Assembly (NCBI GenBank): GCA_947179485.1
Contig: OX359245.1
Span: 56,903,067-56,967,066 of the forward strand
Direction: 5' to 3'
DNA: 64,000 nucleotides
Source of the DNA: Allacma fusca
Lineage: Eukaryota; Arthropoda; Collembola; Symphypleona; Sminthuridae
Shown here one piece after another: positions 24,471 to 35,744 of this stretch. Position numbers and translations under genes: made by a program. The stretch's first letter is position 1; each line of letters starts with the position of its first letter. Under the pieces are notes generated by a model, which saw nothing but the letters and a program-made list of their open reading frames with translations, was not told where the DNA came from and ran no database searches.

Positions 24471-27168
24471 TTATTCCGAGGCTTGCTGTAGCAAAGGAAT
24501 TTCAATGCCATTGGAACCGCCATATACTTTGGGTATGACATGAACAGGAAATATTGATACCAAGAATTCCATCCATTCTTTTCGATTTTTCCCGTAAATG
24601 TGAATTTTTCCAGCGGTTTTTTCTGCCACAAAGGGTTTTATACATTTGTAGAACATTGGAAAAAACCATGGGGCTGCGTGCAATCCAAAACATTTTATTT
24701 AGCAGCCATTCCAGTGGCACAATATTGTATCATTTAAAGGTCCAATGGAAGAGCGACTAAAAAGAATGTACCGTTAATAACAATCAGAAGCTTCGAATAT
24801 TCTGGAAAATTGGCTTCAAACATCTGCACAGATTCCGAAAACATTCGAAGAGCTAAAAGTGGACAATAAAGGCAGAGTGAAATTATTTCTTTAATTAATG
24901 ACATCGTAAATTTCATGCCCCAATGAAAGTGATTACCTGCGAAGGTCCCCTGAGCCATTGACAACCCCTCCAGATCTGCAATGACGTTGTATTGAGTTAC
25001 AGGAACGCCCTCTGATGTCAATTTGTTTTTCATAGCTTCTTGAATAGTTTTTACATTCCTCCATCTTGCCAGTAGAGCTGTCTCGGGTCCAACTTCCTGG
25101 AGAACTTTCCTTATATCCCATTTCCCATTGGGTGACAGGATCACTAGGTGTGAAATGGATTTGCAGGATAAATCAATGCATGTGTACATATTTATACTAA
25201 ACCTCTAGGTAGGCAAAATGACTGCTCTGACGATTTTGAAACATTCTTGCAATTATTTTTAAATTTTTGTTCTTATTTGTCAAACGTGGACGACTGAGCC
25301 TTTGAAGTACAGTAAATGGTTCTATTTTGAAATAATTAAACAATTTGTGAATTCGTGTAATGAAATTTCTTTAAAATTATGAAATGTAACGCGTTACGGC
25401 TCAACACAATTTTCTTGTGTAAAGGCTAAATATTTTTAATAATTACTTCACATCACATGAAGAATGTTTGGAATTAAACGATTGCTAATTCAAGAGTAAG
25501 ATAATCAAATTGCAGAACATTTACCTGGGCAGTTATCGTTGTCAAAGCCCAAAATTATTTCTGGCAAGAGTTCTTGGCATTGCTTCGGCACGTCCCACAA
25601 CAGTAGCTGGTCAAAATTAACCTCGTTTCTCCACTTCATATGCTAAAGGTTTAATACATTTGTAAAATTAAATGATGAATCAGTGTATCTACACACAAAA
25701 ATCACATGTAGTTAAATAATATCGTAGAAATATTCTGTACTAAAAAAAAATACGTAAACCTACCTTCCTGAGCATCAGCTCAGCCTGATCAAGCTTATTT
25801 TCACGGGCTAAATCAAATGCAAAATTAATATAGAAAATTAAACGCGACCAAAAAGAATGTTTAGGTTTCAACGGCACTAGAGTTATAGAATCAAAACATT
25901 TGGGTTATATCAATAGAACGTGTGTAAATTCCATTTAGTGTTTCTGTCGGCGCAAGTACTGGGAATAACCGAACTTGCAATTACAATTATAATTGATAAT
26001 GCAAGTACCAGTAATGCCGTAACTGGTACTTGCTAAAATGCTGCAATTAAATCATGCAAAGAACCCAAGTTGAACTTGCAATTAGTTCATAAGTTACTTG
26101 CAATTGGTAAGGCAATTGCAAAAACATTTGGATGTAATTGCACCGATAAGTACAATTGCAAGTGCAATTGCAATTTGTAATTGCAAGTTAACTGATATAC
26201 AGTATAAATCGTCAGCGAAGAGGCAAAATGATCTGTGCATTTTTGATTCGTAGCAAAATGATATATGTACATGCTGTTTCACCAAATTGAACAAAGTGTA
26301 TTAAATAAAATTATCTAGATGCAATGAATAATGAAACAGAGATGCGCAAATGAAATAGCCTTTCTTTAAGCCTTCCAAGGCTAAAATATTGAAAATTTTT
26401 ATCCTTCAACAAATCTTTACACCAAATGCTTAAAATATTTGTCCAATTTTTCTGTAATTTTTTGCAAATGGGAAAATTTTGATGCGAATCGAAAATTCAC
26501 TTAGATCAATTTGCCTCCTCACCGAAGAAATCAGTACAGTAATTATTGCACTCGTTGAGACAATACTCTTGATTATTATGTTATTAGAGCGAAATGACTT
26601 ATTAAGGCATTTTGTGAGATTTTGCGCTCAAATTCGAAACGGTTGCAAGTCGCAATTAACTTTGTAAGTATTTTTTAAATTGCAACTTTTTGCAGTGCAA
26701 GCACTTGTAAATGCAATTGATTTTATTCCAGTTTCAGTTGTGCTTAACCGGTAATTGCGAGTATTTAATGCTTTTTTAATTGCAATTTAAGTACACAGAA
26801 ATTTCACTTGCACAGATAATTGCAATTCCCTGGTGTAAAATAACCGCAATTGAACCGAACTTGCAAGTTCAATAATTAGTAATTGCGGTTAACTTGCAAT
26901 TGTCAAGAAACACTAATTCCATTCATGAACTTAGTACCTCGTATCCATCGTAGTAATTCCATATCCGAATTGAGAAACTCATTTAAATTAAAATCCTTGA
27001 CGCGCAGTCGAAACTGTAAATAATTAAATGGAATTTAAGAAAAATCCGACGAATAACTAATCAATGTATTTTATCTCTCAGCCACATAAAATTCTCGAAT
27101 GAACACAAAACATATTCATAATTTACCTCACCCAGAAGTTTCAGCTCGTAAGGACTCGGGGAAGCCAT
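24471..27168 (-). CDS. SEC14-like CRAL-TRIO lipid-binding protein, gene D (7 exons)
   Basis: Predicted exons on the minus strand are 27127-27168, 26938-27013, 25764-25807, 25525-25642, 24937-25143, 24772-24852 and 24471-24673. All junctions are GT-AG and the joined length is 771 nt (256 aa, starting MASPSPYELKLLGE). The SEC14 blocks are intact (SEGVPVTQYNVIADLEGL, ANFPE, FFPMFYKCIKPFVAEKT, VIPKVYGGS). Intron 2 is about 1.1 kb because a hAT miniature element (25936-26915) has inserted there; the same intron in B and C is about 140 nt. The exons and splice sites are untouched, so the gene is probably still functional. The ligand is unknown. Confidence 0.86.
25936..26915. mobile_element. hAT miniature element 3 (TTGCAATT-filled) in intron 2 of gene D
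   Basis: The termini TAGTGTTTCT are inverted repeats, flanked by the exact 8-bp duplication ATTCCATT (25928-25935 and 26916-26923). The paralogous intron of gene C carries a single ATTCCATTCATGAA at this position (22187-22200), which is an empty-site comparison. The interior is filled with TTGCAATT/AATTGCAA words. No transposase is visible. It is related to 12065-12397. Confidence 0.92.
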
Positions 27169-28600
27169 ATTTGCAGAACTTAAACTTGACGAGCGTAAAT
27201 AAACTATCTTACAATCACTGGCTCTAGATTAACTGTGTGTTGATGTTTTCCCAATGTACAGTTAATTCAACAAAACTGGAAGCTCACAATCGCAAGCTGT
27301 TGTCTGCATAAAGAAAAATTCGTCTCTCATCGTTTCCTGAAATGTGAAAACCAGACAATCCTCATTCATCGCATACATTTTGCCTGCTAGATAGTTAAAG
27401 CCAAGATGCAACTTTGATAGAACATATTGTTATGAAAGTTGTGGCAGAATTTCTCAAGAAATTAGATATTTAACATCATATCGCTACTAAAATTGTACTC
27501 CGGAAATGTTAAGTGGCAAATATCAATTCAAAGCACTTCCTCTTAACATGGTAAAAGAATAGATAACATATATTAAAATAATTTTACTTAAACTTAGATG
27601 TTTTACTTACGTACATACGAGTGAGTCTTGTGAACTAAAATTTTTACTAATCTATTGTCGTGTATGAATAAGAATCCGGAAACCGCTCAAAGCAAAAGTT
27701 TGTGATATCCATGACAACATTGAGGTTTTTGTTATTAGTTGTACTAATGTTTTACAGTTCAGTATTTCGGTTACCTTAAAATTTTCAGAAATTACAGTCA
27801 CATATCCCTCAGTAAAATCATAATGCTGTTATAATTGTTCTCTTTTGACTGTGCTCTGATGACACTCTTGGGGATGAAGATACAACTAAGAAACCTCAAA
27901 GCGATGTTTCCGTGCTAACTCCATGGCTGAGATATTTTTCTATTGTTGTCCGTAGAGAATAAGGCACTTTAACGAGTTATTTAATTTTTTTTATTATTAG
28001 TTATATTCAGATAATGTCTGCTTGTAACTGAAGAGTTCCTTTTGCAAGCATTGACTGAAAAACGCTGCTAAATATTGGCTTGCTTGAAATGTATTATTGT
28101 TTTGAACAGCTGATAATAAAATACAAGGCACTTGATTTTTTTACACGTGAAAACTACTAATACTTCCAATAATATTGCCATAATACATTTCATAATTGCA
28201 TTACAGTTAATTCTTCGAATGTAGTATTTTTGTATGTTTATTGTGTTTTTGATAGGCTCATACACAAGTACTGTATACAATAGGTAATTATACAAATTGT
28301 AGATTAGTAAGTTTACATTCTTCCTAAAATTATTCACACTTTATAGATTTATGATTATATTATAGTATTTTGATTACTAAGACTCATCATTCAAATAAAT
28401 TTCCGATCAGTTTGAGAATAGTTTGCACATTTTATGAAAAAATTCTTAAACAGCATTTAACACTGCGGACTCTAGTGAGCATAGAATGTAGTATTTTTGA
28501 CTTTTGGTATTGTCCAATAACTTTGAAATGACAAGTAGCTAAAAACAATAATTTCACTTTCTTCGATTTAAAGTAACAGCGGCATCAATATAATTAAAGC
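27169..28600. other. intergenic, 5' flank of gene D
   Basis: The stretch 27240-27720 recurs, in swapped order, at 35745-36260 (see that entry). The rest has no recognised gene; the 89-codon minus-strand frame at 28068-28337 has no family signature. Confidence 0.5.
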
Positions 28601-29480
28601 ACATCTCGGGCGGCTAAAATTTGCTAGTAAGTCCGTAAAAGCCCGGCCCGCAAGTGCTAAAAATTATTACGCTTGACGAGTTACGGGCGGTTACGGTGTA
28701 AAAAAAACTGAAAGCCCTTAACTGCTCGTGAAAAATTCCCTGAGTTGTGCATGAAGTAGCAGCGGTTTTGAATGTACACATACCTGACATTTAACGAATT
28801 TCAAAATTATGCATTTTTTACATTTTAAATAAATGGTGCGCGGGACTTCTCGCAATTATTGTTTTATGGCATGCCTGCCTGTTATTTAGTAATAAATTCC
28901 TTTCGCAATTCATTGCTAGAGCAAAATTCGATTTAGCTTAGAAGGTAAATTCTGCTGAAAATTCACGTATTGGTAGTGATGACCCGGATGTTAGCATTGC
29001 AATAAATTCCGGAAAATCACCAAAAGCACTTACCAAGGGCAAAATTACATCGTTAGTTAACATTCCAAGTCAACTAATTACATTACAGGAAGTTGCAGGA
29101 GTATCTGCCTATCTGTATCTGAAGTCAGGAAAACATTTAAACAGAAACTGGTTGACCAGGTTGCCGTAAATTATGTGAAGTGCATTGAGTGCATGAATAT
29201 TTTTAGCAGGCAACCAGACCAAGGAGGGACATCAACTCTGGCCAGACATAATTGCAAGAATCCTGCCGTGGAAGCAGCCCCAGCTATTATCAATTTCATT
29301 AAAAATTAAAATACAAGATTGTGACAGAGCAAAATTGTTCTGGGTCTAGCTAAGTATTTACAAGCTGAACTAATATTTACGGATGGGCTACGGGCTTCTT
29401 AAAATTTTGAGGGCCGGACCGGGCTTTGTCGTTGAACTTCCATTTCGACCTGGGCGGGTACGGGTAAAAATTTAGGGATC
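28600..29480 (+). mobile_element. decayed element with BED zinc-finger relic (hAT-type)
   Basis: Near both edges are GGGC/CCCGGCCCG-rich patches (28605-28700 and 29395-29470). Between them, a plus-strand frame at about 29118-29307 reads a BED-finger pattern: YVKCIEC, then GGTSTLARHNC. BED fingers of this kind are the DNA-binding N-termini of hAT transposases. The catalytic part is absent and I could not define termini or a target duplication. Confidence 0.5.
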
Positions 29481-29590
29481 ACGGTCCTAAAATAACCTTC
29501 GAGGAGATGCTTTTTATTGCTATACTGCTACACTGTAGCAATACCATGTCATTCTCAACAGATACAATCACATTGCCAGATTGTATCAAA

Positions 29591-30029
29591 CAGTGCTCCC
29601 TAAAAGCATATATTTTAGCTACACAGTCTAAAATACATTCAGTGTATGTTGTAAAGTTAAAATGGTATTAACAATAAGCTATATGTATGCAGAAACAGTA
29701 AAAATACCGACAAAGTTTCCAACGTACGGGCGGGATGGGATAAAATTCAGCAAAATGTCCCAATTCTCAACGTATCCAAATACTCGGGTATAATGGTCGT
29801 GGGTACGAGTAAATGACCCCATTATACTCGTACCCGGAGGATATACTTATACCCATTTTGAAATCCTTGTACCCGTACCAATACCCGTATCCGTACCAGA
29901 AATTTTGAGCCAACCAAAGTGTACCCGGGTAGTACCCGAAATTGATCGGGTACGTAAAATCAGTACCCGAGTAGTACCCATACCCGTACCCGTTTACCCG
30001 AGTATTACCCATACCCGTGCGGAGCACTG
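29591..30029. mobile_element. hAT miniature element 4 (TACCCG-repeat filled)
   Basis: The left end CAGTGCTCC and right end GGAGCACTG are inverted repeats, flanked by the exact 8-bp duplication GTATCAAA (29583-29590 and 30030-30037). The right half is a degenerate array of TACCCG/ACCCGTACCC (29770-30015). The 89- and 114-codon frames across it are repeat translations. It ends 51 bp before the tRNA gene. Confidence 0.93.
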
Positions 30030-30080
30030 GTATCAAACATTATTGCATACTATTTTCCATCCACATATGCAAAAATTTAT

Positions 30081-30152
30081 TAGCAGAGCGTGGTTTCGAT
30101 CCACGGACCTCTGGGTTATGGGCCCAGCACGCTTCCACTGCGCCACTCTGCT
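30081..30152 (-). tRNA. initiator tRNA-Met (CAT)
   Basis: The reverse complement folds into a 72-nt cloverleaf with a 7-bp acceptor stem AGCAGAG/CTCTGCT and an anticodon loop CCCATAA (anticodon CAT) on a GGG-CCC stem. The T arm is CGTGG-ATCGAAA-CCACG. The A-U end pair, the GGG/CCC anticodon stem and the ATCGAAA T loop with A54 and A60 are hallmarks of eukaryotic initiator tRNA. It has no intron and no encoded CCA. A- and B-box promoter sequences lie inside the gene. Confidence 0.96.
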
Positions 30153-31391
30153 AATTCTTGTACTTAGAAAGAAAGTAGATGAATCCGTTGAGAAAGTCAA
30201 TTACTTCACAAAAATAATGATACAATTCCAATTGCCATTTCATCACTAATAAAAAAATGTTTTGTGTTGTACCTTCAGTAATAATTCACATAGGAAGATT
30301 TTTTCTGGTTTTATATAATTAAGTAAAGACCGGACTTTGAAATCTAGCAGAATCACTAGAGAAATACAATACAACAAACTGGGGCTTTTCCGCGTACACA
30401 GTGCTTTGTTCTTACAAATTATAAAAAACAGTCAGTGACAATTTTATCAAGGTTTTGCTCAATGTTCATTAGATTGGGCAGTTTAAGAATAACCATTCGA
30501 TCTGAAATTAGTCTGAAACTATGATGTAATAATTCAAGCAGATTACAAGGCACAACAGAACGAAATGTTTTGTTGGGGGTGTAGGTGTAACTGGTGTAGT
30601 TAAAAGGTATGAATGCTTCCACCAAAATATTATTGCAAAACGATGAACCTGCCGATTTGTTTACAGCAATTTTTGTGGCAGAATCATTTATAAGTACTGT
30701 AAATATTAATGTCAGATAAATTGGTTGCGTTGACTTCAATCTTTAGTCTCCAATACGTCCCGCATTAACTTAATAACATTACTCAAAATTTGAGGTTTAA
30801 AATAAGCCACAAAATTACTACATGACCAATTTGGGATATTCAGTAGCTCTTGATGCTCAAGTTTTTAAGTCTACTGCCTGAATTTGTCCTAATCTCACCA
30901 ATGATATGACAAATTGTAGAAAATCAAATTGACTTAAAGATTGGCTAACACCAGACATGGGAATAAATAAGAATGGAAAGACGACTGCGGTCAACGCAAT
31001 TAGCTACATCAACAAGTAGGTTTATTTGTCATTATAATAATATACAGTGTAGTAATGGAACGTCTAACGTCTATGAAATTAAATCTTCAAATATATGCAT
31101 ATAGTACATAGTTTTGCCAATTCCAGGGAGGATTTCGATATGCAGTATTATTTCTCGATGTATAACATGCCTGAATTATTTTGAAGTTGGACTTGAAACT
31201 AGGCCGTTCAGGTTGCAAAATCTGCATCACTTTAGAGACCATATACCTAACGAATTAGCAGATAATCCGATACTGCACGGTCCTCATAATTTTTGAAGCT
31301 TGCATGCGATTATCAGGTTTGGTTGTCGTCGAAATCACGATAAGGCCTGGATGCTATAATGAAATATTAGTTTACGGAGCCCTGTTAAGTG
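30153..31391. other. intergenic, no gene recognised
   Basis: AT-rich spacer between the tRNA gene and the receptor gene. The 106-codon minus-strand frame at 30419-30739 shows no recognisable family. Confidence 0.45.
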
Positions 31392-33473
31392 CTAGATATG
31401 ACTGAGATAATTTAAGAACTTTAATTTTTCAGTTACGTTAAGTGAATGAGTATATTTGTTAGACAATGTCTTAAATTTTCTGTCCTGGTTCGAACCTGGG
31501 CGACCTACCCTAGACAGCACCCATGTGCATGAATGACACAAATCACGGATACTAGTTTTGTGATCACAATAAATTAACCCCGAAATCCGCAGTATAAACT
31601 CCCAGCGTCTCTTCACCCATAAAAATTCGGCGGAAAACGCTCCAATAGAAATGAGCCAATAAATAGATGTCACAATGAGAACAGCGTAAATATCCACTAT
31701 ACTCAAAGCAATTGGAGAGTCGTTATTTGATTCCCGCCATTTCTCTTCCCGTGCTTTCATTTTGGCCCATAATCTTCCACGTTGCCTAGCCCTTGTTAAT
31801 TCGATGTCCTGAAGCCGCTTTACGATTCCCATGTCGAACAAGCGTCGAATTGACCTCGAAAAATCCTGAGACAACACTGAATGTTTTTTTAATGCTGCAC
31901 CACCAAATATTGAGAAAAACGCATCTTTGGACATGCGCAGAACTGCATTACCATCAACATTTGAAAAGTTTTTTACCCCTTCGTACACTGTGATCGAGTC
32001 CATGGCAATGCACGCAGATCCTCCTTGAAGGGCTTCGACGAGACAGGTTTGCAAAACTTTTTCCAGTCCCAATTTTTTACCAATAGTCTTAAACACAGGA
32101 TTACTTGAAGCTTCAATACTTGCGTATATCATTCCACCAACGAAATGAAGGGTCGGTTTGTATTCGGATTCTGCAAGTTCCTTAAATGTTTCGGGAACAA
32201 TTTCAGGTAACGGGATTGAACGAAGCGTCGTGAGTTTAGCACGGTAAGCCGTGGCGAACACAATAGAAACAAAAAACCAAATTGTTGCTAACAATCTGAG
32301 AATTTGAATATGGTCCCACATAGAATCTGTTATATCCTGTTCCAATATGGGCTTAAATATGAAACCACCGCTGTTTCTCAACATGGTTCCCCATGACATA
32401 GATTGCAACGGGATATTCCGGATTTTCTTTTCCGAAATTATGAAGCAAAAGTAAGATACAGAAATCACGCCCAAGCATAAAAATATTGCTAACCACAAGC
32501 TCGCGGTGAATGGTTCCAGGATGAGTTTCCATCGGGGTACATGAGCCGGCATTTTAGTAAAAAATCTGACCGTTGTGAAAATCACAGGTGGCAAATACTC
32601 TATGACTTCCGTTCTTTGCGCGGATAATCCAATATCAATAGCAATATCCGCCTCTCCACGCTGAATTGAGCCAACGATCCCTGAAAATGTGCCATTCGGG
32701 AGCCGTTTGCCAAACCCATCTTGAAATTGAACACTAAAATTAAATTCGAACTTCTTCTGAAGAATCAGAAATATTTCATTGCAAAATCCGCCGGCCAATG
32801 TTATCTTCCCTTGAGGATCTTTCCCAAAAACTGCATTCAAAGCCAGTCCTGGCTTTGCAGATACATTCAAAAACGTCCCTGTCAAATTTTTGGTGACGGT
32901 GGGAAATAATTTGTTGATGTCGCTTGAAATTTCTTGTTTCAAAACCCTCGTACAGTTGTGACATTGCGGAACCAGTAGAGTAGGTTTTACAAGTTTCTTA
33001 TTAATTTCAAGTCTGATTTTGTACTTTAAATTTTGCATTGTTCTTAAGCAAACGTTGTTCTCACTGAAATTATATCGAAAGAATAGAAGGTAATACAGGT
33101 AGTTTTGGTTTCGTTTGTAGAATGTTTTACAGTCAGGATTTTTATCCAGGATGGTAACAACGCTTAGTACATGTGGGTGCACAAATTTGTGTGCTGAGCG
33201 TATTGGTTCCAATGGATTGTACCATTCAACCGGTCTGTCGTATAAATTTTTTAGAAATGTTTCTAGAGCTGAACATGTAAATAGCATGGGATAGTTGGAG
33301 GAAAATATACTTACAGTTTGGAACACTTGTATTTCTGTAATGAAACCAGATATGACTGTCAAAACTTGTTGCATATCTTTGCAAAACTCGTTCTCGGGTT
33401 CCATATGAACAATTTGTTGGGACAAATGGGGAATTAAAGGGATGATCAAAAGCACTTGCGTTAAAGAAATCAT
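31392..33473 (-). CDS. divergent ionotropic (chemosensory) receptor, intronless
   Basis: A single open frame of 693 codons starts at the ATG at 33473. An upstream extension lacks an ATG, and this Met begins a hydrophobic signal-like segment (MISLTQVLLIIPLIPHL). It has the ionotropic glutamate receptor plan: a weakly conserved ectodomain (about 1-200), an S1 ligand-binding lobe (about 200-325) including the GIVGSIQRGEADIAI block, TM1 about 326-346, a pore region, TM2 about 394-410 running into TAYRAKLTTLRSIP, an S2 lobe (about 425-575) and TM3 about 591-612. The position of the SYTANLAAF motif of glutamate receptors is replaced, as in insect IRs. IRs form ligand-gated cation channels in sensory neurons. 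Single-exon structure and low conservation suggest a divergent (gustatory/species-specific) IR rather than a co-receptor. It could also be a kainate-like iGluR, but the replaced pore motif argues against that. Confidence 0.9.
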   Translation of the reverse strand: MISLTQVLLIIPLIPHLSQQIVHMEPENEFCKDMQQVLTVISGFITEIQVFQTVSIFSSNYPMLFTCSALETFLKNLYDRPVEWYNPLEPIRSAHKFVHPHVLSVVTILDKNPDCKTFYKRNQNYLYYLLFFRYNFSENNVCLRTMQNLKYKIRLEINKKLVKPTLLVPQCHNCTRVLKQEISSDINKLFPTVTKNLTGTFLNVSAKPGLALNAVFGKDPQGKITLAGGFCNEIFLILQKKFEFNFSVQFQDGFGKRLPNGTFSGIVGSIQRGEADIAIDIGLSAQRTEVIEYLPPVIFTTVRFFTKMPAHVPRWKLILEPFTASLWLAIFLCLGVISVSYFCFIISEKKIRNIPLQSMSWGTMLRNSGGFIFKPILEQDITDSMWDHIQILRLLATIWFFVSIVFATAYRAKLTTLRSIPLPEIVPETFKELAESEYKPTLHFVGGMIYASIEASSNPVFKTIGKKLGLEKVLQTCLVEALQGGSACIAMDSITVYEGVKNFSNVDGNAVLRMSKDAFFSIFGGAALKKHSVLSQDFSRSIRRLFDMGIVKRLQDIELTRARQRGRLWAKMKAREEKWRESNNDSPIALSIVDIYAVLIVTSIYWLISIGAFSAEFLWVKRRWEFILRISGLIYCDHKTSIRDLCHSCTWVLSRVGRPGSNQDRKFKTLSNKYTHSLNVTEKLKFLNYLSHI

Positions 33474-33773
33474 TCCCAGACACTTGTACCTCAGCAAAGG
33501 TGACAAGAGAAAATGACTGTAAATTGAATACGGTAAGGCTCGGTGTATCAATCCTGTAGATGAAATTTCCTATATTATGGTTTCCCCTTAGACAGAATTT
33601 CCTTAATATTGGCATACTTACATTTTCCCTAGGATTGCATTTACATTATGTAGTAGTTATATAAGGTAGCAACTCCATATGTATATCTATTGATAGGTAT
33701 TTTGTATCCTTCAGGAACCAATATTATAAAAAATTCATTGAAATTTAAGTACGCTTATACAACTGTAGTTACC

Positions 33774-34732
33774 AGAGATGCGCCCGTTACGTTACTTTTA
33801 ACCAGCAATAACGGAATAACGCCGTTTTTTAACGTAACGGCCTATATTTGGAGCAGGCAATAACGTAACGGTAACGGAACTAGGGTGTGCTAAATGTTTA
33901 TCGGAATAATGATAGCGTTCCAGCATGTGTAAACAGAAAACGATATTGTAACGTAACCCAACGCTATGAAATAAATATACTTAGGCACGTACATATTTAT
34001 TTTTGCATTACGTATTGACATCTATTATTGGCTTCGCTTGGAGTAACTGTGCATGCAAATAAACGGGGGATATACATATTAAAACTTTAGTTGGATGTGG
34101 ACACCCTGATCCTTCAGCATCATTATGTTCGTTATTGAAAACATGGTAAATTTCAATAGGAAGTTTTTGACCCTTTATTTTGCTCAATCCACACGCTTTT
34201 GCTAAAAAAACGATGTGTGATCGGCTTACGAATTAAGTTTTGGTTCTAACGTAGAGTTAGTACATAAGAACTAACCATGGAGAATACTGCTGCTATGTAG
34301 TAAAAGGAGAAAAATGAATTTGAAAAAAGGAAAAATGTTGAGATTACCACACCGGGTAGTTGGAATGCGGATCACGTCGCAGGTGAATCAAGAACTACAC
34401 AGAAACTGTAAATTGCCTTTTCGTTACATTTTCTGCATACCAGGTACGTCTGGCAACACTAGTTGTTTGACATTTTAGTTTATAACGAGCGGACAATAAT
34501 AGTAACGATAACGGAAAGTAACGGCTATTTTATATTTTTTAATGGTAACGAAAATTAACGCTGGAGTATTACCGTTGTCTTGTAGTAACGGAACGGTAAC
34601 GCTGAATTTTTCATACGATACAGACATCAGTATTACATCTGTATTTAGTAATGTAATGATAATTAACAACAATTTTAAAACCTATCGTAATTGTGTAACG
34701 TAACGTAACGAAACTGTGGATGCGCATCTCTG
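33774..34732. mobile_element. hAT miniature element 5 (TAACG-repeat filled)
   Basis: The termini CAGAGATGCGC are inverted repeats, flanked by the exact 8-bp duplication GTAGTTAC (33766-33773 and 34733-34740). Both ends carry TAACG/CGTTA clusters (33785-33965 and 34490-34710). There is no transposase. It lies about 300 bp upstream of the ionotropic receptor start, so it could affect the promoter. Confidence 0.94.
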
Positions 34733-34740
34733 GTAGTTAC

Positions 34741-35744
34741 ACGCCCTGCTTGTCATTTCAAACGTTAACGTATCTACGGGTACAAACAGCCGTAACCATA
34801 TAGGTACATAAATAGTACCTCAAAAAGTTCCCTGTATAGCTCTGTACAAGGATCAAAGGCAAAATAAAATTATATTTGACGCTGCTTGTTTATTACAGCA
34901 GATGTAATGGTCTTCGAAACGAGCACAACAAAACATCACTATATTGAATTGTTTAGCCCCAGGACGCAAAACGGTAAAACAAAATATGTTTTATAAATAC
35001 AAAAAATATAAAAAATCTCTACCTCTACTGTTACATATGTATGTACGTCTGTCCTATGGATATTTGGTCGAAACTTACCTAATTATTCTTAGGTTTACTC
35101 CGTACATCTGTCCATCAAAATTTTCCTCGAATAGTTAGTCGATTTATTTGCAATTATTTAAAGGTCTGCTTCGTATATCTGTCGGTCCTGCGATTTATGA
35201 ATATACGAACCGAACAGCAAAGAGGTGATTTTCTATGTAAAGGTATTGAAAAGTTGTGAGAATGCGGGAATGAACTTTATTAACCCACGCTTGATGCTCA
35301 ATCGATCTTGTGCAATCAATGCTTGAAGAGAATATTTGCCTTTAATGTGAACATTTAATTAATTCACTTACGGAGTCGACATTTTTTAATTAAAATGTAC
35401 CCTTTCCTTGAATGTATTTATGCAATAAACGGTGTAGGCGTTTTTGCGAAAGTTGATTATATATACCTCACAGTTGAAGCCTGAAACTTGTGTTACAAAA
35501 CTTCGTGCATAACTACTTGATGGAATATTAACTTGTCGAAAGAAGTTAATTAAGTTTTCCCTCATTGTTAGTCAATTTTTCATCAGCTGGTTAAACCCCC
35601 AATAAAGCATTTTTAACGGCTATTCACACAAATATAAAACATTCAGAAGATATTGATCATAACTTTGTATCTTCCTATTAACAAGATCATTGAGTGGAAT
35701 ACGGAGTACTCACATTGTCTTCACAATAGTCGTATTTAAGAAAA
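34741..35744. other. intergenic, no gene recognised
   Basis: AT-rich DNA with short frames only. No repeat array, RNA gene or coding exon is supported. Confidence 0.4.

Noticed and set aside
29767-30249. Gly/Tyr-rich and other open frames across 29.8-30.2 kb
   Set aside because: They come from the TACCCG repeat of hAT element 4 and run through the tRNA gene.
33474-33551. Longer N-terminus for the ionotropic receptor
   Set aside because: The upstream extension begins with TTG, not ATG. The ATG at 33473 starts a good signal-like segment.
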